Shown here: piece by piece, positions 25,977 to 34,069 of the stretch
How positions within the stretch are numbered: position 1 is the first letter of the stretch
How the letters are laid out: each line of letters begins with the position of its first letter
Assembly: GCA_947493175.1 (NCBI GenBank)
Contig: CANLQD010000015.1
Coordinates: forward strand, 20,221 to 84,220
DNA: 64,000 nt
Direction: 5' to 3'
Source of the DNA: an uncultured Flavobacteriaceae bacterium
GTDB lineage: Bacteria > Bacteroidota > Bacteroidia > Flavobacteriales > Flavobacteriaceae
The notes under the pieces: generated by a model
Told to the model about the DNA's origin: nothing
The model's database searches: none
What the model saw: only the letters and a program-made list of their open reading frames with translations
Program-made: the position numbers and the translations under genes

Positions 25977-26792
25977 TTAAACCGCTACATCATACTCCCT
26001 TAGCGCATCGTTCAAAGATGTTTTCTTATTAGTGCTTTCTTTTCGGGTTCCAATGATCAAAGCGCAAGGAACCTGAAATTCGCCAGCGGAAAATTTCTTG
26101 GTGTAGCTCCCTGGAATAACAACCGATCGGGCAGGAACCCTACCTTTTAACTCGACAGGTTCGGTTCCTGTGACATCTATGATTTTGGTAGATGCCGTGA
26201 GTACTACATTAGCTCCCAAAACCGCTTCTTTTTCAACCCGGACCCCCTCAACAACAATACAGCGCGACCCGATAAAAGCATTGTCCTCTATAATCACGGG
26301 AGCTGCCTGCAGGGGCTCCAATACGCCCCCGATTCCGACACCACCGCTGAGATGTACATTTTTTCCGATTTGGGCACAGCTGCCCACGGTGGCCCAAGTA
26401 TCTACCATGGTGCCCTGGTCTACATACGCCCCTATGTTTACGTAACTCGGCATGAGAATGGTTCCGGCAGAAATATAGGCCCCATGTCTAGCCACTGCAT
26501 GCGGTACCACACGAATACCTTTTTCGGCATAGCCTCGTTTTAATGGAATCTTGTCGTGATATTCGAAAATTCCCGCTTCCAAGGTTTCCATCTTTTGTAT
26601 GGGGAAATAGAGTACCACTCCCTTTTTGACCCATTCGTTAATCTGCCACCCCTGAGCGGTAGGTTCGGCACAACGCAGTTTGCCGACATCTAACAAATTG
26701 ATGACTTGGCGTATGGCTTCTTGTGTGGTTGTTTCTTTTAAAAGTTCTCGGTTTTCCCAAGCTTTTTCGATGGTTTCTCTTAATTCGTTCAT
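25977..26792 (-). CDS. dapD: 2,3,4,5-tetrahydropyridine-2,6-dicarboxylate N-succinyltransferase
   Basis: 271 residues, the usual length. It transfers succinyl from succinyl-CoA onto tetrahydrodipicolinate in the succinylase branch of lysine/meso-diaminopimelate synthesis, feeding peptidoglycan. The N-terminal helical domain is followed by a left-handed beta-helix with hexapeptide repeats (IGAYVDQGTMVDTWATVG, CAQIGKNVHLSGGVGIGGV, IIEDNAFIGSRCIVVEGV, and later repeats). It ends with the family's YTKKFSAGEFQVPCALIIG. Strong match along its length. Confidence 0.97.
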   Translation of the reverse strand: MNELRETIEKAWENRELLKETTTQEAIRQVINLLDVGKLRCAEPTAQGWQINEWVKKGVVLYFPIQKMETLEAGIFEYHDKIPLKRGYAEKGIRVVPHAVARHGAYISAGTILMPSYVNIGAYVDQGTMVDTWATVGSCAQIGKNVHLSGGVGIGGVLEPLQAAPVIIEDNAFIGSRCIVVEGVRVEKEAVLGANVVLTASTKIIDVTGTEPVELKGRVPARSVVIPGSYTKKFSAGEFQVPCALIIGTRKESTNKKTSLNDALREYDVAV

Positions 26793-26812
26793 GCGTATGC
26801 TTCAAATTTTTG

Positions 26813-26820
26813 CAAATATA
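26813..26820 (-). promoter_or_regulatory. Candidate -7 box (TATATTTG) for dapD
   Basis: Exact TAnnTTTG on the minus strand, 21 bases before the dapD ATG. No well-spaced TTG was found. Confidence 0.45.
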
Positions 26821-26890
26821 GGCCGTCAAGAATGAATTCGGGTCTCCATTTTACACTTATAACATTTTATAAGTTATTTTTGCCAAAAAA

Positions 26891-27310
26891 TTGGCTTTGG
26901 GCAGAATTTTGGCTTTGGATTATGGGAAGAGACGAACCGGTATCGCTGTTACCGATGAGCTACAATTGATAGCTTCCGGACTAACTACAGTAGATACCCC
27001 AGCGTTGTTTGGCTTTTTGAAAGAGTATACCAAGACGGAGATGGTATCTTGTTTTGTGGTAGGAGAGCCCAAACAGATGAATAATACGCCGTCCGAATCG
27101 GAAGCACTGATTCGGCCTTTTATCAAGCAATTGGTCAAACGGTTCCCTGAAATACCGATCGAACGTCAAGATGAACGCTTTACATCGAAAATGGCTTTTC
27201 AGTCGATGATCGAAGGAGGTATCAAAAAACAAAAAAGAAAAAATAAGGCCCTGGTAGACGAAATCAGCGCTACCCTTATTTTACAGGCCTTTTTAAACAG
27301 AATTCAATGA
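26891..27310 (+). CDS. ruvX: Holliday junction resolvase-like / pre-16S rRNA nuclease YqgF
   Basis: 139 residues of RNase H fold: GRILALDYGKRRTGIAV (4-20) carries the first catalytic Asp; FVVGEPKQMNNTPSE and ERQDERFTSKMA the next acidic block; and KALVDEISATLILQAFL the last Asp/Glu. In E. coli the protein trims the 5' end of 16S rRNA precursors. The start must be TTG (26891, or 26897), since no ATG precedes the conserved GRILALDYG. It overlaps def by four bases (ATGA), so the two are translationally coupled. Confidence 0.93.
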   Translation: MALGRILALDYGKRRTGIAVTDELQLIASGLTTVDTPALFGFLKEYTKTEMVSCFVVGEPKQMNNTPSESEALIRPFIKQLVKRFPEIPIERQDERFTSKMAFQSMIEGGIKKQKRKNKALVDEISATLILQAFLNRIQ

Positions 27311-27900
27311 TCATACCTATTGTAGCTTACGGAGACCCGGTGTTGCGAAAAGTTGCCGCCGATATTGATTCGGACTATCCAAAATTAAAAGGGCTTATTA
27401 CCGATATGTGGGAGACCATGTACAAAGCGAACGGGGTTGGTCTTGCCGCTCCACAGATAGGACGCTCCATTCGGTTGTTTCTGGTCGATACCACCCCTTT
27501 TGCAGACGATGAGGAATTATCAAAGGAAGAGCGGAAGGCGCTTAATGGATTTAAAAAGGTATTCATCAATGCTAAAATAGAGCAGGAGGTAGGTGAGGAA
27601 TGGACCTTTAACGAGGGGTGCCTTAGTATTCCGGATGTTCGGGAAGATGTAAAAAGAAAGGATACGATTACCATTTCCTATCTTGATGAAAACTTCAAAG
27701 CGCACAAAGCTACTTATGATGGTTTATTGGCCAGGGTCATTCAACACGAGTACGATCATATACAGGGGGTACTATTTACAGATAAACTGTCGAGCCTTAA
27801 AAAAAGACTTCTCAAAGGACGTTTAAAAAGTATTTCCCAAGGTAAGATAGCGGTCGATTACCGCATGCGGTTTCCTGAAATGAAAAAAGCACGTGGATAA
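27307..27900 (+). CDS. def: Peptide deformylase
   Basis: 197 residues. It removes the formyl group from nascent N-terminal formylmethionine at the ribosome. The three signature blocks are all present: GVGLAAPQIG (about 40-49), EGCLSIPD (about 100, metal-ligand Cys) and QHEYDHIQG (about 143, H-E-x-x-H). Bacteroidota enzymes have a similar insertion after the first block, seen here as DDEELSKEERKALNGF. Coupled to ruvX and followed after 53 bases by the DUF5606 gene, an arrangement common in this phylum. Confidence 0.97.
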   Translation: MIIPIVAYGDPVLRKVAADIDSDYPKLKGLITDMWETMYKANGVGLAAPQIGRSIRLFLVDTTPFADDEELSKEERKALNGFKKVFINAKIEQEVGEEWTFNEGCLSIPDVREDVKRKDTITISYLDENFKAHKATYDGLLARVIQHEYDHIQGVLFTDKLSSLKKRLLKGRLKSISQGKIAVDYRMRFPEMKKARG

Positions 27901-27953
27901 GCGGTAGATCAACGGAAAAATAGCATATTTGCGCTTGAAAATTTGAAGATACT

Positions 27954-28364
27954 ATGGGTTTAGAAAAAATATTGGCCATCGGTGGTAAACCGGGACTGTT
28001 CAAGTTAGTAACCCAGACGCGTACAGGGTTCGTGGCAGAATCCCTGCTAGACGGTAAAAAGGTAACAGTTGGCTTACGTAGCAATGTGAGCGTATTGTCC
28101 GAAATCGCCATTTATACCCTGGAAGAAGAGATTCCGCTTCGGCAGGTGTTCCTGAATATACAGGTAAAAGAAAAGGGGGGCAAAACCTCGATAGGCCATA
28201 AAGAGGAAAAAATAAAACTGGAAGAGTATTTTTTTGAAGTACTTCCCGATTACGATGAAGATCGGGTATACCCGAGTGACATCAAAAAAGTGATTCAGTG
28301 GTATAATATTCTACACGAAAATGGTATGGTCGATTTTTCGGATGGTGATAGTTCCGAAGAATAG
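27954..28364 (+). CDS. DUF5606 domain-containing protein
   Basis: 136 residues, starting GLEKILAIGGKPGLFKLV and continuing with TRTGFVAESLLDGKKVTVG, the hallmark of DUF5606, a small Bacteroidota-restricted family. The N-terminal half looks like a beta-barrel fold. The second half is helical with KKVIQWYNILHENGMVDF and an acidic tail. Function not established. It is the last gene of the ruvX-def unit, closed by the terminator at 28389. Confidence 0.88.
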   Translation: MGLEKILAIGGKPGLFKLVTQTRTGFVAESLLDGKKVTVGLRSNVSVLSEIAIYTLEEEIPLRQVFLNIQVKEKGGKTSIGHKEEKIKLEEYFFEVLPDYDEDRVYPSDIKKVIQWYNILHENGMVDFSDGDSSEE

Positions 28365-28388
28365 CACGATAACACCGAAAAACAATAC

Positions 28389-28422
28389 AAAGACCGCTAG
28401 AACTACTTCGCGGTCTTTTTTT
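28389..28422 (+). terminator. Rho-independent terminator of the ruvX-def-DUF5606 unit
   Basis: Perfect 9-bp stem AAAGACCGC / GCGGTCTTT with a 12-base loop, then a run of T, 24 bases after the DUF5606 stop. Confidence 0.9.
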
Positions 28423-28682
28423 ATCATTTAATTCCATTGAGAAAGGAAGGGTATACTCTTTTTTTGAAAAGGGTTTTTAATTAATCGGTGCCAATACAGA
28501 TGGCAAGCCATTAATAAACTACCTGGAATCCCTTGTGTCGGATATATGTGTTATGGATTTATTCCACAATTTTTACTGCCGTTCTTCATAGACACCCACT
28601 AATTTTTTCTGTTATATGAGGTTTTATTCCGTGCCGGTATCATGAAAAGCTATTAATGGCTTTTTTCAATAGGAATATGGTC
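28423..28682. other. AT-rich convergent intergenic region
   Basis: Between convergent units. A weak hairpin at 28645-28666 (AAAAGC / GCTTTT, with a T run on the minus strand) could terminate the S41 peptidase gene. Nothing else is seen. Confidence 0.4.
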
Positions 28683-30020
28683 TCATCCTTTGTCTTTGGG
28701 ATTTTTGTCCGTACGGCCATTGCTATACAATCCTTGTAATGCAATTATTTGGTCGCCCTCGGAAACAAAACGTATGCGAAAACTGTCTAAACCTTTCAGC
28801 ATAAATTCATGATCGCTAAATGGGTATAGTTCATATTTGGTTCCCTTGTTCCTTTGATAGAATAAAGTGCCGTTTTCCATACTTATTTTACGGGGACCAT
28901 AACTTCCGACAAAAGTTTGAAGCGTTGCTGCATCTAGCTGAACCGGGTTTTTCTGCGTTTTCAATCGAGTGATCGGCCAGTTATAGAATGCCTTGGCCGC
29001 ATCGTCGGTTTGCTGCTCTATCAAGGTCTCCAAGGCGTTTATATGAGCCACTTCCAGCGCTTCTTGCACGGGAACTTCTATATGTGGACTCACCCCGGTA
29101 CCTTCCCAGTTCGTATTGGTGATGGGGTTAATGGCGCGACCGGTCGGAACCCAAATCGTAAATCGGTCGGTAGCCGTGACCGCCCCACCGGGATGGGCAC
29201 CGCCTCCTGTGGTCTTTCCGACAAGCGTGGCACGTTCCAGGTTTTTAAGATTGTAGCTAAACTCCTCAGCAGCTGAAAAGGTGCTAGGACTGGTTAGTAC
29301 ATAGACCGGGGTGTCCGGGCTGCGTTGGCCCGGCACATGTGGCAACGTCCATGTTTGGGAATTAGCGTCCGAAGGTCGCCAATAGAAGTTGTTCAAATGC
29401 ACCGGATCACTATGGAATAGGTAACTGGTAATAAGCTGGATCATCGCGGGGCTGCCACCTCCATTATTACGAAGGTCAATAATGATCGCATCGGTATTGC
29501 TTAAAAAATTCATGGCCGAAACAGCCGTTTCCCCTCCGTATTCTACATTTGAAAAACCTCGTAGGTCTAGATAGCCAATATTTCCCTCAAGGATTTTTAA
29601 CTCCTTAAAACCAAAGTTATTTCGTTTAAGACTGGCAATGTAGCGATTCAAATAGGCGATGCTATCTTCCGGGGTCACGGTTTGTTGTTGTTCGGCTATT
29701 TGTTGTGGCTCAAAAGAAACCCTTAGGTGTTTGTCCTTGCTAACGGCTTGTAAATCGGTAGTGAGTAGCGATGCAAATTCTTGGGGGTCACGCACCTTCT
29801 TATACTTCCCTTTTTGTTGTTTCGACCGTAGGCTTTCGATCATTTGGGTGGCCATCTTTGGAAAAACATAGTTTTGGTCAAGTTTGCTGGCAATAGAATC
29901 CAAAACAGTTTGCCGTTCTTGAGATGTTAGTGGGGCGGTGTTCTCTTGCGCAAGGGTAAGGTGAATGGAAAGAAGAAAAATAAACAAAGGGATAAGCGTA
30001 AGCGTGTTTGCAGTTTTCAT
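28683..30020 (-). CDS. S41 family (tail-specific/IRBP-like) peptidase
   Basis: 445 residues from the ATG at 30020, chosen because it gives an export signal (MKTANTLTLIPLFIFLLSIHLTLAQ) and overlaps the marR stop as ATGA. A helical N-terminal cap (about 30-120) precedes the S41 core: GNIGYLDLRGFSNVEYGG, IIDLRNNGGGSPAMIQ, the nucleophile Ser in SPSTFSAAEEFSYN, and LVGKTTGGGAHPGG. No PDZ domain is evident, which fits the interphotoreceptor-retinoid-binding-protein-like subgroup. A C-terminal beta domain of about 90 residues follows (FVGSYGPRKISMENGTLFY). It is probably periplasmic. The MarR gene upstream and its operator likely control it. Confidence 0.88.
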   Translation of the reverse strand: MKTANTLTLIPLFIFLLSIHLTLAQENTAPLTSQERQTVLDSIASKLDQNYVFPKMATQMIESLRSKQQKGKYKKVRDPQEFASLLTTDLQAVSKDKHLRVSFEPQQIAEQQQTVTPEDSIAYLNRYIASLKRNNFGFKELKILEGNIGYLDLRGFSNVEYGGETAVSAMNFLSNTDAIIIDLRNNGGGSPAMIQLITSYLFHSDPVHLNNFYWRPSDANSQTWTLPHVPGQRSPDTPVYVLTSPSTFSAAEEFSYNLKNLERATLVGKTTGGGAHPGGAVTATDRFTIWVPTGRAINPITNTNWEGTGVSPHIEVPVQEALEVAHINALETLIEQQTDDAAKAFYNWPITRLKTQKNPVQLDAATLQTFVGSYGPRKISMENGTLFYQRNKGTKYELYPFSDHEFMLKGLDSFRIRFVSEGDQIIALQGLYSNGRTDKNPKDKG

Positions 30021-30466
30021 GACGTTGTTTTTTGATAGCAATTGGACTTTATTTTGTTTAGAATAGTTTCCAATTGACTAAGTTCTTTTTTTGTGATTCC
30101 GTTTAATGATGATTTTCTGTTATGATGAATAAGTGGGGGTAGAAGTTCCAAAACTTCCATACCCTTTTTGGTAATCTCAATTTTGTAGCGCCTGCGGTCT
30201 TCTTGGTGCATAGATCGTTTCAAGTACTTTTTCCGAACCATGGCATTGATCATTCGCGTCATCGACCCATTATCCTTGAATACCAATTCAGCAATCTCCT
30301 TTTGGGTCAACGCTGGATATTCCCTTAGAAAAATAAGAACCATTCCCTGATCGATGGTTATGTCCTTTATTTTTTCCGAAATGTTTTGCTGTGCAAACCT
30401 TCGATATTCCTTAATGGTACTTTCAATAGCATGAAAAATGGTTTCCGACGGGAGTTTAATATGCAT
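30017..30466 (-). CDS. MarR family transcriptional regulator
   Basis: 149 residues with a winged helix-turn-helix: ALTQKEIAELVFKDNGSMTRMINAM (about 55-79) is the recognition region and RRYKIEITKKG the wing. N- and C-terminal helices would form the dimer. It overlaps the S41 peptidase start by four bases, so both are made from one message. A palindromic site just upstream of its ATG suggests autoregulation. The ligand is unknown. Confidence 0.9.
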   Translation of the reverse strand: MHIKLPSETIFHAIESTIKEYRRFAQQNISEKIKDITIDQGMVLIFLREYPALTQKEIAELVFKDNGSMTRMINAMVRKKYLKRSMHQEDRRRYKIEITKKGMEVLELLPPLIHHNRKSSLNGITKKELSQLETILNKIKSNCYQKTTS

Positions 30467-30474
30467 TCAGACCT

Positions 30475-30509
30475 TTATTTGATATAAATTTAATTGATAT
30501 GTCAAATAA
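30475..30509 (-). promoter_or_regulatory. Palindromic operator candidate upstream of marR-S41
   Basis: Outer arms TTATTTGA (30475-30482) and TCAAATAA (30502-30509) are perfect inverted repeats. Nested inside is TTGATATGTCAA (30494-30505), an 11/12 palindrome of the kind MarR dimers bind. It lies 8 bases upstream of the marR ATG. Confidence 0.55.
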
Positions 30510-30824
30510 ATAATGATTTTTAACTTTTCTTTAGTTCATGTACATCAAAAAAAGCCAGATAGTTCGAAACAATTTTTCGATAGTTCCCTTCTTTTCGAAA
30601 ATTTGACAAGCTTTTGAAATGCCACCTTTTATACGTTGTTTGTGACGGTCGTGATGCCAGTGGCGGAGTAGAAGTAGTAGGGGGTAGGGTAGTACGGTAA
30701 GGTTGTCTGGCTGTTGGCCCTCTGGTTCGCTATGTCCTGAGAGCGTATCTTTAGTCTCTAAAAATCGTTAAGAAGGTTAAAATTTCCGTCTTATACAACG
30801 GGTCAAAATCAAAATCAAAATCGA
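30510..30824. other. Intergenic region without a supported gene
   Basis: No credible frame. It contains a short (CAAAAT)3 run near 30804 and a GT-rich stretch near 30655-30715; neither resembles a known element. Confidence 0.4.
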
Positions 30825-30859
30825 TTTCGGGGACGGTGTGTGAACGACTATCCCCGAAA
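30825..30859 (-). terminator. Hairpin terminator of the NmrA-like gene
   Basis: Nine-base stem TTTCGGGGA / TCCCCGAAA with a 17-base loop, directly downstream of the stop at 30868. On the minus strand it is followed by a T-rich ATTTTG repeat rather than a clean T run. Confidence 0.5.
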
Positions 30860-30867
30860 CGAATAGA

Positions 30868-31716
30868 TCAGATAGTTTGATTTATAGCCGTGTTCCAAAT
30901 GCCTTTCGCAGCTGTTTTTTTTGCGTACTCAGTAAAGTCTACAGGTTTTCTTTTTAACACTTTTTCAATATCATTAGTGATCTCCGAATTGTTCGGATTC
31001 CCTAAAACCTCTGTGAATAAATACGTTATGAGCCATATAAAATCTTCGGGAATGTTGGCTTTTCGCATGCCATCGCCATATTCTTGAACCGTTATGGGTA
31101 GGAACGAAATAGTGCGGTTGCAGGCTTTGGCAATTTCACCGATGGCCTCTTTAAATGTAAGGGTACGAGGCCCGGTGAGTTGGTAGATTTTACCATTGTG
31201 CGTATCGTCTATAAGTGCTTGCACTGCCACTTCGGCAATATCATCGGTATCAACAAAGGGAATTTTTACGTGGGCCTGCGGGAGCGCAACAAACCCTGCC
31301 AAGATAGGCTCTAGCAAAAAGTTCTCACTAAAGTTTTGATTGAACCAACTTGCTCTTACTATGGTATAATCTATTCCGGATTTCATAACAAGCTGTTCAC
31401 ACAACTCGGCTTCCTGTTCCCCTTTTCCTGAGAGCAACACTAGTTTTTTAACCTGGCGGCTTTTTTTGGCTTCTTCCACCAATCGTTCAATGGCCTCCTT
31501 TGCGCCGGGAACTGCTAAATCGGGTTGATAAGTAATGTATACTTTGTCCATGCCTTCAAGAGCTTCAGACCAATTTTCAGGTTCGTGCCAGTCGAAAGAA
31601 GGTATGGCAGATCTTGAGCCAATACGAACGTTATGCCCGAGTGCTGAAAGCAAGCTCACAATTTTTCTTCCGGTTTTTCCGGTTCCTCCGATAACTAAGA
31701 TGTTTTCTGTTTTCAT
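30868..31716 (-). CDS. NmrA-like NAD(P)-binding protein
   Basis: 282 residues. Rossmann motif ILVIGGTGKTGRKIVSLL (6-23), an atypical short-chain dehydrogenase of the NmrA/QOR2 type. KKLVLLSGKGEQEAE and YTIVRASWFNQNFSENF follow the family pattern, in which the catalytic Tyr-x3-Lys is missing, so it may sense or use NAD(P) without classical SDR chemistry. IYQLTGPRTLTFKEAIGEIA is the substrate-loop region. It is 25 bases after the DUF1772 gene on the same strand. The AraC-type gene upstream may control both. Confidence 0.88.
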   Translation of the reverse strand: MKTENILVIGGTGKTGRKIVSLLSALGHNVRIGSRSAIPSFDWHEPENWSEALEGMDKVYITYQPDLAVPGAKEAIERLVEEAKKSRQVKKLVLLSGKGEQEAELCEQLVMKSGIDYTIVRASWFNQNFSENFLLEPILAGFVALPQAHVKIPFVDTDDIAEVAVQALIDDTHNGKIYQLTGPRTLTFKEAIGEIAKACNRTISFLPITVQEYGDGMRKANIPEDFIWLITYLFTEVLGNPNNSEITNDIEKVLKRKPVDFTEYAKKTAAKGIWNTAINQTI

Positions 31717-31741
31717 TTTGTGGTTTTTAAGTATTACTATA

Positions 31742-32236
31742 TTATTTAGAGAAGATGATTCCTACCAGGAGCAGTACAAATGGAATGAAAGATAGTACCG
31801 TTCGCACCATATGCCACTGATTCCATGGTTGTTCAAATGTGTTTCGTAAATCGGCCAATGCCGGTTGGCTGGCCGTTTCCAATACCGCCTTATCCCGTAT
31901 TTCATTCAATGGAACATTTTTAAAGACGGTCACCAACCCAACTCCGATAAAGAAGAGCAACGCTGCCAAAAGGAACGACCATACCGTGGTAGCACTTGCG
32001 TTCCGATGCAGAATGGTATTTAGAAACAGTAGTATGACCGGACTAAAAAAGACGATTAAAAAACCGGGATTTATAATAGCTCTATTCATTGCCTGAAAGG
32101 ATTTTAGGAACGTGAGGTCATCCAACCTTCCAATACCTGGGGTGATGGTGTTGGACCAAGTAAAGCAGAGTCCGGCTGTTAATCCTGTGCATAAAATGCT
32201 CAATATTAAAACAAGGGTTTTTAAAGAAGGTTCCAT
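31742..32236 (-). CDS. DUF1772 (anthrone oxygenase-like) membrane protein
   Basis: 164 residues with four membrane helices. GLCFTWSNTITPGIGRLDD near residue 22 and FQAMNRAIINPGFL are DUF1772 hallmarks, as is NTFEQPWNQWHMVRTVLSF near the end. Fungal relatives are anthrone oxygenases; bacterial members are uncharacterised and often sit beside NmrA- or SDR-type oxidoreductases, as here. Its ATG overlaps the TAA of a degraded frame upstream. Confidence 0.85.
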   Translation of the reverse strand: MEPSLKTLVLILSILCTGLTAGLCFTWSNTITPGIGRLDDLTFLKSFQAMNRAIINPGFLIVFFSPVILLFLNTILHRNASATTVWSFLLAALLFFIGVGLVTVFKNVPLNEIRDKAVLETASQPALADLRNTFEQPWNQWHMVRTVLSFIPFVLLLVGIIFSK

Positions 32237-32700
32237 TAGATTTCGTTTTGTGTAGATGTAATGCAGTTTACTAATTCTTGATATTCTTTGTCTGTTGGTT
32301 TAGCTTCAATACCCTTTGGCATACTTCATTTTATAAAGAATTGACCGTAAGGATCTGGTACCCGGGGAGTCATGTTTTCAGGGGTGAAGACACACCTCCT
32401 ATGCCGCTTCATACGACAGGTATTGTAATTGTTTTTCAAGATTTGATGTGGTCTTGTCCCTATAGTGCGTACCACCAACTTTTTTGGTGAAGTTGAAATG
32501 GTATTTTTTCGAATGGTACCTGAGGTTTCGAGACTTAAAATGAGTGATAATGCCGTTCCGATCAATAACCTGGTCAATGCTGTCATCTTTAAAATTGTTT
32601 GATGGAGCAAAATTGAATAAAAGCCATTGGGAAAATTTGACCTTACATGCCAATGTTTTGACAGTTTGCGCCAAACAGAAGTGTGGTGCCATTTGAGCAA
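32236..32700 (-). pseudogene. Possible degraded small secreted-protein gene upstream of DUF1772
   Basis: A minus-strand frame runs from about 32700. It has an internal MTALTRLLIGTALSLILSL that looks like an export signal, and PDPYGQFFIK near its end, where a TGA interrupts it. The same frame then continues as SMPKGIEAKPTDKEY and ends in a TAA that overlaps the DUF1772 ATG (TAATG), the junction expected of a real upstream operon gene. The middle is basic and unlike any family I know. A decayed gene is the simplest reading; chance is possible. Confidence 0.33.
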
Positions 32701-32747
32701 GTGAAAAAGAAGCTATTTATCAGCGCGATTTCAGGACCTAGGTGGTA

Positions 32748-33737
32748 TTAGCTTGCTTTTCTGAACTCAGCGGGTGTTTTAGCGGTCCATCGTTTAAAAG
32801 CACGATTGAAGGCACTTTGCTCTGAGAAACCGGTTAAAAAGGCGATTTCCCCAACACTTCTAGAAGAATGGCAGAGGAGTTCTTTCGAAATCTCTTCTTG
32901 GGTACGCTTAATAAGCTGTCTAAAAGTGACACCACTATCCGAGAGTCTACGCGTCAGTGTTCTACTGCTCATTCCCATATGGTCGCTTATATTGTCAATG
33001 CTTGGTATACCACTGGGGAGGGCATTTTCTATTAACGTCCTGACATCCGTGACAATTTTATGGGCGCTGAAGACAATCCCCTTCATTTCTTCCTCGACTC
33101 TTTCTACCAAAAAGTTATTAATACTGATATCGGCTTTGGCCGTTTTCATATCAATATCCCTGGTGCTGTACGCAATGAAGTTTTTTGGTTGGTCGAATAG
33201 AACCGGACATTGAAAAGCTTCTTGATAGCTTTTCATAGTAATCGGAGGGGCATGTTTAAACGAGACACGTACCGGGGCAATATCTGTTTCTGTCATACTT
33301 TTGAGTACCACTACGGTGGCAGAAAGCGTCGCTTCGTTTGATAGGGCCACGCCTCGTCGGTACGCTTCTCGATTTAGATGTATATAAGATATGTCCTCAC
33401 GTTCTTCAATCTTAAAAATATAGGTGTTCGACAAAAGCTTAAAATAGCGTTCGCTCCGTTCGAATATTTCCCTCGCTTTGGAACAGGTGCGCCAAGAAAG
33501 TCCGAGTACACCATAATCTGAAATTTTCATTTGTTGCCCTACCCGAACCGAAAAACCGGGACCCAGCCTATCATCTATGTTTTCGTGAAGTTCAAAAAAG
33601 TCATCGGCGAGAACGGCTTGTACTTCATGTATTTTATCATACGGAATGGGTAGGTTATTGAAATCTTCAAGCTTCATACCCTCGTTCAAAGCATGTTCTA
33701 TAACCTTGCGATAAAGACTGGTAGCGATATAATTCAT
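32748..33737 (-). CDS. AraC family transcriptional regulator with arabinose-binding-like N-terminal domain
   Basis: About 329 residues from the ATG at 33737 (an ATG at 33782 adds 15 poorly conserved residues). The N-terminal 200 residues follow the OruR/ArgR-type ligand domain: MNYIATSLYRKVIEHALNEG, LGPGFSVRVGQQMKISDYG, GVLGLSWRTCSKAREIFER. The C-terminal AraC DNA-binding domain has IPSIDNISDHMGMSSRTLTR and SVGEIAFLTGFSEQSAFNRA, then FKRWTAKTPAEFRK. It sits upstream of the DUF1772-NmrA pair on the same strand and may activate it. The effector is unknown. Confidence 0.9.
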   Translation of the reverse strand: MNYIATSLYRKVIEHALNEGMKLEDFNNLPIPYDKIHEVQAVLADDFFELHENIDDRLGPGFSVRVGQQMKISDYGVLGLSWRTCSKAREIFERSERYFKLLSNTYIFKIEEREDISYIHLNREAYRRGVALSNEATLSATVVVLKSMTETDIAPVRVSFKHAPPITMKSYQEAFQCPVLFDQPKNFIAYSTRDIDMKTAKADISINNFLVERVEEEMKGIVFSAHKIVTDVRTLIENALPSGIPSIDNISDHMGMSSRTLTRRLSDSGVTFRQLIKRTQEEISKELLCHSSRSVGEIAFLTGFSEQSAFNRAFKRWTAKTPAEFRKAS

Positions 33738-34018
33738 TAACAAAGTAGTTTTACGGCAGTAGGTAGGTTCATCGCCGAACATTGACTAACTTGAAATTGA
33801 TCTAACGACTGTGTTCCTTGTATTCATTGAAGAATCAGCAGGATCACCGTTCAATTTAGGAAAATAGATTCATAAAATTATAAATCTTTTGCGAGTAAAA
33901 CCCCGTTATAATATCGTAATTCGGTTGGTTCCAGTATGGGGTCGGAGTCCTAGGATTTTTACTGACAGTAAAGACCAGCACTCGCATCTGCGGGAGACTT
34001 TTACGGTCGCTTTGATTG

Positions 34019-34048
34019 TTGCGCATTAAGAGATTAGTGCTATATTTT
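34019..34048 (+). promoter_or_regulatory. Candidate promoter for the MDR oxidoreductase
   Basis: TTG (34019-34021), a 19-base spacer, TATATTTT (34041-34048; 7 of 8 matches to TAnnTTTG), then 21 bases to the ATG. Confidence 0.5.
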
Positions 34049-34069
34049 GGAAGTAAAACTGAAATTAGC

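Noticed and set aside
32320..32330. In-frame TGA read as selenocysteine or recoding
   Set aside because: No SECIS-like hairpin after it and no selenoprotein family match; decay is simpler.
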